From NCBI GenBank assembly GCA_047638695.1, contig JBLINY010000183.1:1-6609 (forward strand): 6,609 nt of DNA. The letters run 5' to 3'. Positions 1 through 6,203 of this stretch are shown piece after piece; within the stretch, counting starts at the first letter, position 1, and every line of letters begins with the position of its first letter. A program made the position numbers and the translations under genes. The notes beneath the pieces were generated by a model. The model saw nothing but the letters and a program-made list of their open reading frames with translations, was not told where the DNA came from and ran no database searches. Source of the stretch: JAHECQ01 sp047638695 (GTDB taxonomy: Bacteria; Actinomycetota; Acidimicrobiia; Acidimicrobiales; SZUA-35).

Positions 1-178
1 AGCCTCTCAGCATCGGCTGCGTTTCCGCTGTTCAGCGCCCACGACCGAATACTCGGCCCCCACGGGCTGGAGGTCGCCGTTGGCGGAGCTTGGGGGACAC
101 CCGGGCCGCCTCGATCGTCGTGCAATTCGGCGGGTGGTGGACCTGGAGTTGGACTCACCGAGTCGATCCGGGGGACCA
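1..178. other. Upstream stretch with no assignable gene
   Basis: I see no recognisable domain in any of the six frames. The frame of the downstream dioxygenase stays open, without a stop, from base 2 to its proposed start at 179, and a possible GTG/TTG/ATG start lies upstream (first ATG-like start near 80). The peptide this would add is rich in Arg, Gly, Pro and Ser and does not resemble the TauD fold, so I treat it as leader or as the tail of something cut by the window edge. No convincing promoter was found. Confidence 0.4.
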
Positions 179-1108
179 ATGGCCGATGTCCACTTCGAGT
201 CCAGCGAGGCGACCTTGGGCGCGACGGTCACCAACGTCGACCTCGCGGATCTCAGCGGCGAGGAGTGGCAGCACATCGAGGCCGCGTTCCACGACCGCGC
301 CGTGCTCGTCTTCCCAGCTCAGCATCTTTCCCCGGCCGAGCAGGCTGATTTCGGTCGTCGTTTTGGTGACCTGGCAATCGAGTCAATGGTCTTCAGCAAC
401 GAGTCGCCCGAGGGCACGATGCGCCCCGTCGATGATCCGCTCGTGGCCCTGCTCAAGGGCAATGAGGGGTGGCACACTGACAGTTCGTTCAAGCCGCTGG
501 CTGCGAAGGTGTCGATTCTGTCGGCTGTGAAGGTGCCGCGGACCGGTGGCCAAACGGAGTGGGCGGACATGCGGGCGGCCTACAACGTGCTCGACGACGT
601 CACGCGTCGCTACATCGCTTCTCTCAGCGCCCATCATTCGCTCCAACACTCCCAGTCGCTCGTCGGCCAAGGAGCGGAGTCGACGGCGGCTGCGCTGGCC
701 GTGCTGACCTCGAGCGGCTCGACATCGACCAGAGATGAGGTTGACGACCCGCCGTTGCGGCCCCTTGTCAAGGTGCACCCTGTGACCCGGCGACCGGCGC
801 TGTTCATTGGCCGACACGCTTTCGGTATCCCCGGACTTGAAGCTGGCGAGTCAACGCGGCTCCTGTCCGGTCTTCTCGACGATGCGTGTCGACCACCACG
901 AGTCCTGCAGCATCGTTGGAGCCCTGGCGACGTTGTCATCTGGGACAACAGGTGTGTGCTCCACCGGGCTCGCCCCTACGACCCCGCTCAGGCGCGCGTC
1001 ATGCACCACACCCGGGTCAAGGGCGACCCCGCAACAGAGATGGTGCCAACCAATCACGACCCGCCCGCCGACACCGAACACCGCCGAACGGTGACCCCGG
1101 GCGCGTAG
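179..1108 (+). CDS. TauD/TfdA-family Fe(II)/2-oxoglutarate-dependent dioxygenase
   Basis: Predicted cytosolic non-haem iron oxygenase of 309 residues that couples 2-oxoglutarate decarboxylation to substrate oxidation. The fold starts at once (MADVHFESSEATLGATVTNVD), which is why I chose the ATG at 179 rather than the in-frame ATG at 80; a GGGGGA run sits only 3 bases upstream, so the ribosome site is poor and the start is not certain. The metal triad is visible: His99 and Asp101 in GWHTDSSF and distal His262 in CVLHRARPYD. Thr126 in TGGQTEW matches the 2-oxoglutarate-contacting Thr of E. coli TauD, with identical numbering. Arg273 in ARVMHHT fits the 2-oxoglutarate-binding Arg266 of TauD. Four residues on, where TauD has the taurine-binding Arg270, this protein has His277, so taurine is an unlikely substrate. 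It is somewhat longer than TauD (283), with an extra polar C-terminal tail. It precedes an acyl-CoA ligase on the same strand, suggesting a carboxylic or fatty acid-related substrate; that is inference. Confidence 0.9.
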   Translation: MADVHFESSEATLGATVTNVDLADLSGEEWQHIEAAFHDRAVLVFPAQHLSPAEQADFGRRFGDLAIESMVFSNESPEGTMRPVDDPLVALLKGNEGWHTDSSFKPLAAKVSILSAVKVPRTGGQTEWADMRAAYNVLDDVTRRYIASLSAHHSLQHSQSLVGQGAESTAAALAVLTSSGSTSTRDEVDDPPLRPLVKVHPVTRRPALFIGRHAFGIPGLEAGESTRLLSGLLDDACRPPRVLQHRWSPGDVVIWDNRCVLHRARPYDPAQARVMHHTRVKGDPATEMVPTNHDPPADTEHRRTVTPGA

Positions 1109-1143
1109 CTGGCGGGCACGGGAGGGGTTCGGAAACACCTGGT

Positions 1144-1158
1144 CGGCGGGCTCCGCCG
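1144..1158. terminator. GC hairpin after the dioxygenase, weak terminator candidate
   Basis: CGGCGG-GCT-CCGCCG forms a perfect 6-bp stem with a 3-base loop, 36 bases after the dioxygenase stop. No run of T follows (GGAAGGACC), so a classic intrinsic terminator is not supported. It may only be a pausing or mRNA-stabilising hairpin, or chance in GC-rich DNA. Confidence 0.2.
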
Positions 1159-1326
1159 GGAAGGACCGACGACCGATGCCACGCGAGTCGAGAGACCGCA
1201 CCTCAGTTTCTTCCTTGGGCAAGGTGAGGACGGCTCTATGGCTACTAGGCCTTCCAGCGTGATCAGCTGCCAGACGAGTCGGGCACCGCTGCGCTGGCAG
1301 CACCTCCGTTCTGCGAGAATGCCACT

Positions 1327-1335
1327 GAGGTGATC
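1327..1335 (+). promoter_or_regulatory. Extended Shine-Dalgarno site of the acyl-CoA ligase
   Basis: GAGGTGATC pairs over nine consecutive bases with the usual bacterial 16S rRNA 3' end (GATCACCTC). The GAGGTG core ends 5 bases before the ATG at 1338. This fixes the ligase start and predicts strong initiation. The overlapping palindrome GTGATCAC (1330-1337) is probably a by-product of this pairing, not an operator. Confidence 0.8.
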
Positions 1336-1337
1336 AC

Positions 1338-3017
1338 ATGAGTCGATTCGAAGGATCCGCTGGCCAGCCGTCGAAGATTTCTTACCGGCCGGCAGCTGAC
1401 GGCCCCAAGGTGGACGAGGTTTCGATCGGTGGTTTGCTCCGCCGAGTCGCCGCCCAGTCCCCCGAGACCATCGCGCTCGTCGACGGCCAGTCGGACCCAG
1501 CGCAGCGCCGCAGATGGACCTATTCGGAGGTACTGGACGAAGCCGAGGCGGTAGCGAACTGGCTGTCCTCGCGATTCGAGCCCGGCGAACGCGTCGCGAT
1601 TTGGGCCTCCAACCGACCCGAATGGGTGCTCTTCCAATACGGGGCAGCGCTGGCCGGAGTTGTACTCGTCACCGTGAATCCGGCATATCGGGCAGCCGAG
1701 CTCCAATACGTCCTCGAACAGTCACGGACAGTCGGGCTGATTCACGAAGCGGCGTACCGGGGCGAGTCCTTGTCCGGCATCGTCTCGGAGGTACTCCCGA
1801 GCCTCTCCGAGCTGCGGGCGGTCGCCTGCATGGACGACTGGGACGACCTGGTGGCCGAAGGGCATTCGGGGCCCGTACCGCTGCCCGTCGTCGACCCGGG
1901 CGAGCCGTGCCAGATCCAGTACACCTCGGGGACGACCGGATTCGCCAAGGGGGCGCTGCTGCACCATCGCGGCGCGGTGAACGCGGCTCGCTATTCAGCT
2001 CAACGTTCGGGGTTCGTACAAGGTGACGCGTGGGTCAACCCGATCCCGCTGTTCCACGTCGGTGGATCGGTGCTGACCGGGGTGGGCGCGCTGTACGCCA
2101 ACGGTTGCCACGTGGTGGTGCCCGCTTTCGAACCCGGCTTGGTACTGGAGCTGATCGAGGCCGAACGGGCCAGCCTGGTCTTGGCCGTTCCGACGATGCT
2201 GGTCAGCCTGCTGGATCATCCGGACCGAACGAACCGAGACCTCTCCAGTTTGCGCACGGTGATGTCGGGCTCGACCGTGGTTCCCGCCGAGATGGTGCGC
2301 CGGACGAAAGAGCTTTTCGACTGTGACTTCTCCATCCTGTTCGGCCAAACCGAGCTCCACGGGGTTCTGACCCAGACCCTTCCCACCGACACCGACGAGG
2401 ACCAGGCGACAACCCTGGGCATTCCACTCCCGCACGTCGAGGTCAAGATCGCCGACCTCGACACAGGCGAACCCGTGCCGATCGAAGCGTCTGGCGAGAT
2501 CTGTGCCCGCGGCTACCAGTCGATGGTCGGCTATTTCGAGATGCCAAGGGCGACCGCGACGGCTCTGGACACCGAACGTTGGCTCCATACAGGGGATCTA
2601 GGCTCGATGGACGAGAGGGGCTACCTCCGAATCACGGGTCGTCTGAAGGACATCATCATTCGGGGCGGCGAGAACATCCACCCTCGCGAGATCGAGGAGC
2701 TGCTCCTCGATCATCCTGGAGTTGCCGAGGTCGCCGTGATCGGTGTTCCCGATGACCGCTGGGGGGAGCAAATCGGCGCGGTGCTACGCGCCGAAGTCCC
2801 CGACGCGCCGCCATCGGTCGCCGAACTGTTCAGCTATTGCCGGGGGGCGTTAGCGCCCTTCAAAACGCCGAGACTCTGGTATTTCGTGCAGGAGTTCCCG
2901 CTGACCGTCTCTGGCAAGATCCAGAAGTTCGTCCTGCGAGAGATGGTCGCCGAGGAGGCTCTGGTCGCGCTCGGCGACCCCAATGAACAGAGGACAGGAC
3001 CCGAGGCGCAAGGCTAA
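1338..3017 (+). CDS. AMP-forming acyl-CoA ligase (fatty-acyl-CoA synthetase, FadD-like)
   Basis: ANL-superfamily enzyme of 559 residues, a normal length. It should activate a carboxylic acid with ATP to an acyl-adenylate and pass the acyl group to CoA in the cytosol. Motifs occur in the expected order: phosphate loop YTSGTTGFAKG at residues 195-205, A5 motif FGQTEL with GQTEL at 336-340, TGD at 418-420 with Asp420 for ribose binding, hinge GRLKDIIIRGGEN around 434-446, and SGKIQK with catalytic Lys527 near the C-terminus. The FGQTEL and hinge forms resemble the medium/long-chain fatty-acyl-CoA synthetase branch rather than acetyl-CoA synthetases or NRPS adenylation domains; the exact acid cannot be read from sequence. 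One small oddity is Ala203 where the phosphate loop normally has Pro (TGxPKG). The start is fixed by a near-perfect ribosome binding site. The stop is 9 bases before the start of the broken KAS, implying one operon with translational coupling. Confidence 0.93.
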   Translation: MSRFEGSAGQPSKISYRPAADGPKVDEVSIGGLLRRVAAQSPETIALVDGQSDPAQRRRWTYSEVLDEAEAVANWLSSRFEPGERVAIWASNRPEWVLFQYGAALAGVVLVTVNPAYRAAELQYVLEQSRTVGLIHEAAYRGESLSGIVSEVLPSLSELRAVACMDDWDDLVAEGHSGPVPLPVVDPGEPCQIQYTSGTTGFAKGALLHHRGAVNAARYSAQRSGFVQGDAWVNPIPLFHVGGSVLTGVGALYANGCHVVVPAFEPGLVLELIEAERASLVLAVPTMLVSLLDHPDRTNRDLSSLRTVMSGSTVVPAEMVRRTKELFDCDFSILFGQTELHGVLTQTLPTDTDEDQATTLGIPLPHVEVKIADLDTGEPVPIEASGEICARGYQSMVGYFEMPRATATALDTERWLHTGDLGSMDERGYLRITGRLKDIIIRGGENIHPREIEELLLDHPGVAEVAVIGVPDDRWGEQIGAVLRAEVPDAPPSVAELFSYCRGALAPFKTPRLWYFVQEFPLTVSGKIQKFVLREMVAEEALVALGDPNEQRTGPEAQG

Positions 3018-3026
3018 TCTCGTCAT

Positions 3027-4097
3027 ATGGAACCAATTGCGATCACCGGAGTGGGGGTCGTCTCACCGATCGGATCCACCTTCGAGACCCTCGGCGCCGC
3101 CTGTGCGAGCGGCATGATCGGAATCGGACCAGCGTCATACCAAGGGGAACCGGGTGCCGAGCATGCCTGGGCGGGACGGGTCATCGATTTCGATCCCGAC
3201 CACTGGATGGACGCCCGCGTCAGAGATGGCTCGGCGCGCTTCACCCAACTTGCTCTTGCTGCCAGCCAGCAGGCGGTGGACTCTGCTGGAGAGATCGATC
3301 CCGACCGCACGGGCTGCGTACACGGCACATCGATGGCAGGCATAGACGTTCTAGCCGCGTCGCAGCACGGATTGTCCGTCGAGGGGCCCGAGGCGGTGTC
3401 GCGCAAGCTCAACATCGCTGCGTGGCCCAATATGGCAGGGAGGACAAATCGCGATGCGGTTCGGTCTCCACGGGCCTCTCAGCACCGTTTCGACGGCATG
3501 CGCGAGTTCTGCCGATGCGATCGGCATGGCCTGCTGGATCCTTGAGCGCGGACGAGCAGACGCGATGCTCGCGGGTGGAAGCGACGCTGCGCTGCAACTA
3601 CTCACCTTCCTACAGCCAAGCCAACCTCGGCATGCTCCAGGCGGTCGAGGCCTATCACCCATCATCTCCTCACCCCGATGGGACCTATGAGAAAACAAGT
3701 GCTGCGCGAGGCACTCGCTGACGCTGGGCTGGCGCCAGGCGACGTCGATGTTGTCATGGCCCACGGCACCGGTACCCCGGTCGGCGACACCGCTGAGATC
3801 GCCGCCATCAACGACGTGTTCTCGCGTTCGGGGAACCCCGTCACAGCGACCTCGGTGAAGGGTCACGTCGGCCACAGCGGAGGTGCCGCAAACAGCACCG
3901 CGTTACTGGCTGGCCTCTGGGGCATGGTCAACGGGTTCGTCGTCCCCACCGCCGGCACCATCGATCTCGATCCCGCGGTCGAATTCGAGGTGCCGCTGGG
4001 CGGCGTTCCGGTCGAGCGGCCGGTTGACACCATGGTCGTCAACGGGTTCGGGTTCGGCGGTCAGGACTCGTGCTTGGCCGTCACGCGTAGGCCCTGA
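3027..4097 (+). pseudogene. Broken beta-ketoacyl-ACP synthase (FabF/KAS II-like)
   Basis: Thiolase-fold condensing enzyme, normally joining an acyl-Cys intermediate to malonyl-ACP. The intact beginning (AITGVGVVSPIGS) and end (NGFGFGGQDSCLAV, 4041-4082) are both present, but the reading frame changes three times. Frame 0 runs from 3027 to about 3437. Dropping one G of the GGG at 3438-3440 restores MAGGQIAMRFGLHGP and leads to the active-site TACASS, with Cys at 3499-3501. After GGSDAALQLLTF (about 3574-3612) the frame changes again before EAYHPSSPHPDGTYEK (about 3647-3694). Dropping one A of AAAA at 3692-3695 then restores KQVLREALADAGL. The catalytic His residues are at 3762-3764 (AHGTGT) and 3873-3875 (KGHVGH), 37 codons apart as in E. 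coli FabF. Cys to first His spans only about 88 codons against about 140 in FabF, and the usual RPFDxxRDGFVxGEGAG block is absent. About 50 codons are therefore lost and no functional product is expected. Initiation probably depended on coupling to the ligase, as only a weak AAGG lies upstream. Confidence 0.85.
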
Positions 4098-4438
4098 ACT
4101 GACCCCCTGGTTCATCGATTGTTGCTGAGAACAGCGGTTGATCAGTTCGACGGTTCCTCAGACCGATGGTCGTTGCGGGGTTTCGCTAGGACAATCTGGC
4201 CGACGCTGATCTAGCCTCTGGCTGGCTTGAGCACATCCCCTCCGGGCACTTCCACGCCAACGCCGCGTGGCTGGTCTGCGCTGTGTTGGCACACAACACC
4301 GGGATCTGGACCAGCCTCCCAACGACCTAACGGAGGCTACGTCCTGACAAACGAACGAACCGCTACCCACATACAAGTCGGAGTATCAGTGTGATCTGTT
4401 CCGCTCGACGACTGCCTCCACCCCGCCTACGGTCCGGC
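4098..4438. other. Convergent intergenic region with transposase scrap
   Basis: A 341-base gap between the KAS remnant (forward) and the carboxyltransferase (reverse), whose 3' ends face each other. Apart from the transposase fragment at 4190-4330 I see no domain in any frame. A short GACC-GAT-GGTC hairpin (4161-4171) is too weak to call a terminator. I could not identify insertion-sequence terminal repeats or a target duplication. Confidence 0.5.
4190..4330 (+). pseudogene. C-terminal fragment of an IS1380-like transposase
   Basis: Between an in-frame TAG at 4187-4189 and TAA at 4328-4330, this frame encodes DNLADADLASGWLEHIPSG followed by HFHANAAWLVCAVLAHNTG. The block HxPSGxFxANAAWL...AHN is characteristic of the region near the C-terminus of DDE transposases of the IS1380 family. 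There is no start codon, the catalytic N-terminal parts are missing, and the C-terminal tail stops about ten residues after AHN. It is a decayed scrap of an insertion sequence that cannot move. Its position right after a broken gene suggests that past transposition or deletion helped erode this locus. Family assignment is by motif memory from a short segment, so moderately sure. Confidence 0.65.
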
Positions 4439-6004
4439 CTAAGGTCGAAACGTGCGGCCCGAAGGGCCGACGGGTCCGGATGCCATCGCCTGGTACGCGG
4501 CTCCGATCCACCGGCAGAGCTGCGGTCGTGTCTCGGCCGGGTCGATGATGTCTTCGATTCCGAACACCTCGGCGGTGCGGAACGGCGAGGTCATCGTGGC
4601 GTACTCCCTCTGCAGCTTGGCCCGCATGGCTTCGGGGTCATCCGACTCCTCGATCACGCGTTTGTAGGCGGCGTCGACTCCGCCCCGAAGCGGAAGCGAT
4701 CCCCACTCGCCCGATGGCCAAGCGACACGGAACGTATGCCGAGCCGGATTGCGGTGCGAGGCGCCAGCCGCGCCATAGGCCCGGCGCACGATCACCGATG
4801 CCCAGGGCACGGCGATCTCATAAACGGCCGACAACGCTCGGACCCCGGCCCGTAACGTGCCCGCTCGCTCGGCATCGAGGCCGATCATCAATCCCGGGTG
4901 ATCCATGAACGACACAACCGGGATGTGGAAGGTGTCGGCCAAGTCAAGAAGGCGCACCAGCTTGTGGGCGGCCGCCGCCGACAACCCACCGCCGTCGACC
5001 CAGCTGTCAGTTCCAAGGAAGATCACCGGCCACCCATCCAGGCGAGCAAGGACACCGACGGCGGCCCTCGCATGGGCGGCCGCGATCTCGGTGACCGAAC
5101 CCTCGTCCGCAACAGACGCGAAGAGCTTTCGAATGTCGAGCGGCCGAGGCCCACGAGGCACCAGCGATCGCAGCTCTGGATCGGTTCGCCCCGGATCGTC
5201 ATCGGTCGAACCCCGGGGCGGCAGCTGCCACACATTGGAAGGAAGGTAGGCAAGGACCCGGCACAGCAGCGCAAGCGCCTCCTCCTCGGAGTCGACCGCA
5301 GCATCGACCGAACCCGAGCGAGTGGCCTCGCGCCAGCCGCCCAACGACTCCTTGTCGATCTCAACCCTGCTGGCCGCCTTCACCAGCGGCGGGCCGGCAA
5401 CAAAAACCTGAGCCTGCTCCTTCACCATCACCGAGAAGTGCGACGCCGTCACCTCGATAGCGGGCAGCCCCGCCAACGCGCCCAACGCGGCCGAGACAAC
5501 CGGCACTCGCGACAGGTTGGCCACCGAGTACTCCCAGCCCGGCACCGTCGGCACATACGTCGCGCCCTGGGTCTTCACCCCACGGACACTCGCTCCGACG
5601 CCTTCGATCAGGCGAATCAATGGCACTTTCAGATCGTGGGCCATCTGCTCGGCGGCAGGCCGCTTGTCCATCAGGCCCCCATCGATGGCGCCGCCCCGTA
5701 CCGTGTAGTCGTAGCCAGTGACCACGGCCCGCCGGCCATCGACTTCGAGCGAGCCGTACAAGAAATTCGCCGGCTTCACCGATTTGAGCGAGCCATCCTC
5801 GGCGTACTCAGACCGGCCGGTAAGACGGCCTACCTCGTGGAAGGTGCCGTGGTCGGCGATCCGTTCGAAACGCTCGCGCACCGTCAGCCGCCCAGCAGCT
5901 CGCTGTCGTTCGACCGCCTCAGCGCCACCCATCTCTGCTGCAAACCCCACCCGCGCCAGAAGTTCGTCGAGCTCGGCGCTCCAGTCATTGTCAGATGTCG
6001 TCAC
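4439..6004 (-). CDS. Acyl-CoA carboxylase carboxyltransferase (beta) subunit, divergent
   Basis: Crotonase-fold carboxyltransferase of 521 residues, full length for PccB/AccD-type beta subunits. Such subunits move a carboxyl group from carboxybiotin to acetyl-, propionyl- or another acyl-CoA within a cytosolic complex with a biotin-carrying alpha subunit. I chose GTG at 6004-6002 because GGAAGG lies 8 bases upstream; a TTG at 6040 would add 12 residues but has no ribosome site. The N-lobe includes AGRLTVRERFERIAD (37-51), GYDYTVRGGAIDGG (97-110) and GPPLVKAA (204-211), followed by SLGG (220-223). The C-lobe includes FHIPVVSFMDHPGLMIG (359-375) and RRAYGAAG (407-414), matching the family's FNIPLVTFVDVPGFLPG and KAYGGAY. 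It departs from typical PccB: EGVGASV (134-140) replaces DSGGARI, and GTDSWVDGGGLS replaces the usual ANQP segment, so it belongs to a less studied branch and its acyl-CoA substrate is unclear. No biotin carboxylase or biotin carrier gene is in the window. It is transcribed divergently from the ABC ATPase and convergently with the KAS remnant. Confidence 0.9.
   Translation of the reverse strand: MTTSDNDWSAELDELLARVGFAAEMGGAEAVERQRAAGRLTVRERFERIADHGTFHEVGRLTGRSEYAEDGSLKSVKPANFLYGSLEVDGRRAVVTGYDYTVRGGAIDGGLMDKRPAAEQMAHDLKVPLIRLIEGVGASVRGVKTQGATYVPTVPGWEYSVANLSRVPVVSAALGALAGLPAIEVTASHFSVMVKEQAQVFVAGPPLVKAASRVEIDKESLGGWREATRSGSVDAAVDSEEEALALLCRVLAYLPSNVWQLPPRGSTDDDPGRTDPELRSLVPRGPRPLDIRKLFASVADEGSVTEIAAAHARAAVGVLARLDGWPVIFLGTDSWVDGGGLSAAAAHKLVRLLDLADTFHIPVVSFMDHPGLMIGLDAERAGTLRAGVRALSAVYEIAVPWASVIVRRAYGAAGASHRNPARHTFRVAWPSGEWGSLPLRGGVDAAYKRVIEESDDPEAMRAKLQREYATMTSPFRTAEVFGIEDIIDPAETRPQLCRWIGAAYQAMASGPVGPSGRTFRP
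4455..4469 (-). terminator. Stem-loop at the 3' end of the carboxyltransferase gene
   Basis: On the reverse strand CGGCCC-TTC-GGGCCG makes a perfect 6-bp GC stem with a 3-base loop, just inside the last codons of the carboxyltransferase. CACGTTT follows, so the T-tract is only three bases. It could add to termination or mRNA stability but also encodes GPSGRT, so it may be chance. Confidence 0.2.
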
Positions 6005-6203
6005 TAGCCCAGCCTTCCGCCTGACAACACCGACGGTCAACCGCGACAGTTGCGTGACGGAGCTAGGCCGTGTGGTTATTGAGCGTCACGAGGCCACTAC
6101 GAACTCGAACCGAAGCCGCGCCTCATCTCCGTCTGATCGATGTATGGCAGTAGCGCAATCGGGATTAGTTGACTAAGTTCCCGAACGGGGAAGGGGAACC
6201 ATC
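6005..6203. promoter_or_regulatory. Divergent promoter region between carboxyltransferase and ABC ATPase
   Basis: These 199 bases separate two divergently oriented start codons, so promoters for both directions should lie here. I could not pick out a confident -35/-10 pair on either strand. The region is less GC-rich towards 6140-6180, where an inverted repeat sits, and ends with a purine-rich ribosome site (AGGGGA, 6192-6197) for the ATPase. A T-loop-like string on the reverse strand near 6100-6120 does not extend to a tRNA. Confidence 0.5.
6165..6176. promoter_or_regulatory. Inverted repeat, possible operator
   Basis: TTAGT-TG-ACTAA is a perfect 5-bp inverted repeat around a 2-base centre. 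GGGA flanks it on the left and, two bases off register, TCCC on the right. It lies 28 to 39 bases before the GTG start of the ABC ATPase, in an AT-richer patch, a usual place for a dimeric repressor to bind. No regulator gene is present in the window, so the cognate protein is unknown. Short repeats like this also arise by chance. Confidence 0.3.

Larger units (their letters stand above)
1109..1337. other. Intergenic gap between dioxygenase and ligase
   Basis: A non-coding stretch of 229 bases. It contains a GC hairpin at 1144-1158, a weak promoter-like pair (TTGGGC at 1215-1220, TATGGC at 1237-1242, spacer 16) and the ligase ribosome binding site at its right end. GTGATCA occurs twice, at 1259-1265 and 1330-1336; the second copy is explained by the ribosome binding site. 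The gap is long enough for the ligase to have its own promoter, so a single transcript with the dioxygenase is not assured. Confidence 0.45.

Noticed and set aside
7..276. A reverse-strand open frame of 89 codons at the left edge
   Set aside because: It overlaps the start of the dioxygenase and is low-complexity Ser/Arg-rich sequence without a ribosome binding site or domain.
1330..1337. GTGATCAC palindrome as an operator at the ligase start
   Set aside because: It is better explained as part of an extended Shine-Dalgarno match to the 16S rRNA end.
1995..2588. A reverse-strand open frame of 197 codons inside the acyl-CoA ligase
   Set aside because: It lies entirely within the ligase, has no domain signal, and the ligase motifs account for this DNA.
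3432..3700. Programmed frameshifting as an explanation for the KAS frame changes
   Set aside because: Several shifts are required, there is no classic slippery site with a downstream structure, and conserved sequence is physically missing.
3422..3721. Separate small genes in the other two frames inside the KAS locus
   Set aside because: Their recognisable parts are consecutive pieces of one KAS protein, so they are frameshifted segments rather than independent genes.
4898..6007. A forward-strand open frame of 369 codons opposite the carboxyltransferase
   Set aside because: It is the complement of a well-supported carboxyltransferase gene in GC-rich DNA; its translation is Arg/His/Pro-rich with no recognisable motif.
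6095..6125. A tRNA-like T-loop (GGTTCGAG) on the reverse strand
   Set aside because: The flanking bases do not form a T-stem and no acceptor or anticodon arm can be drawn.
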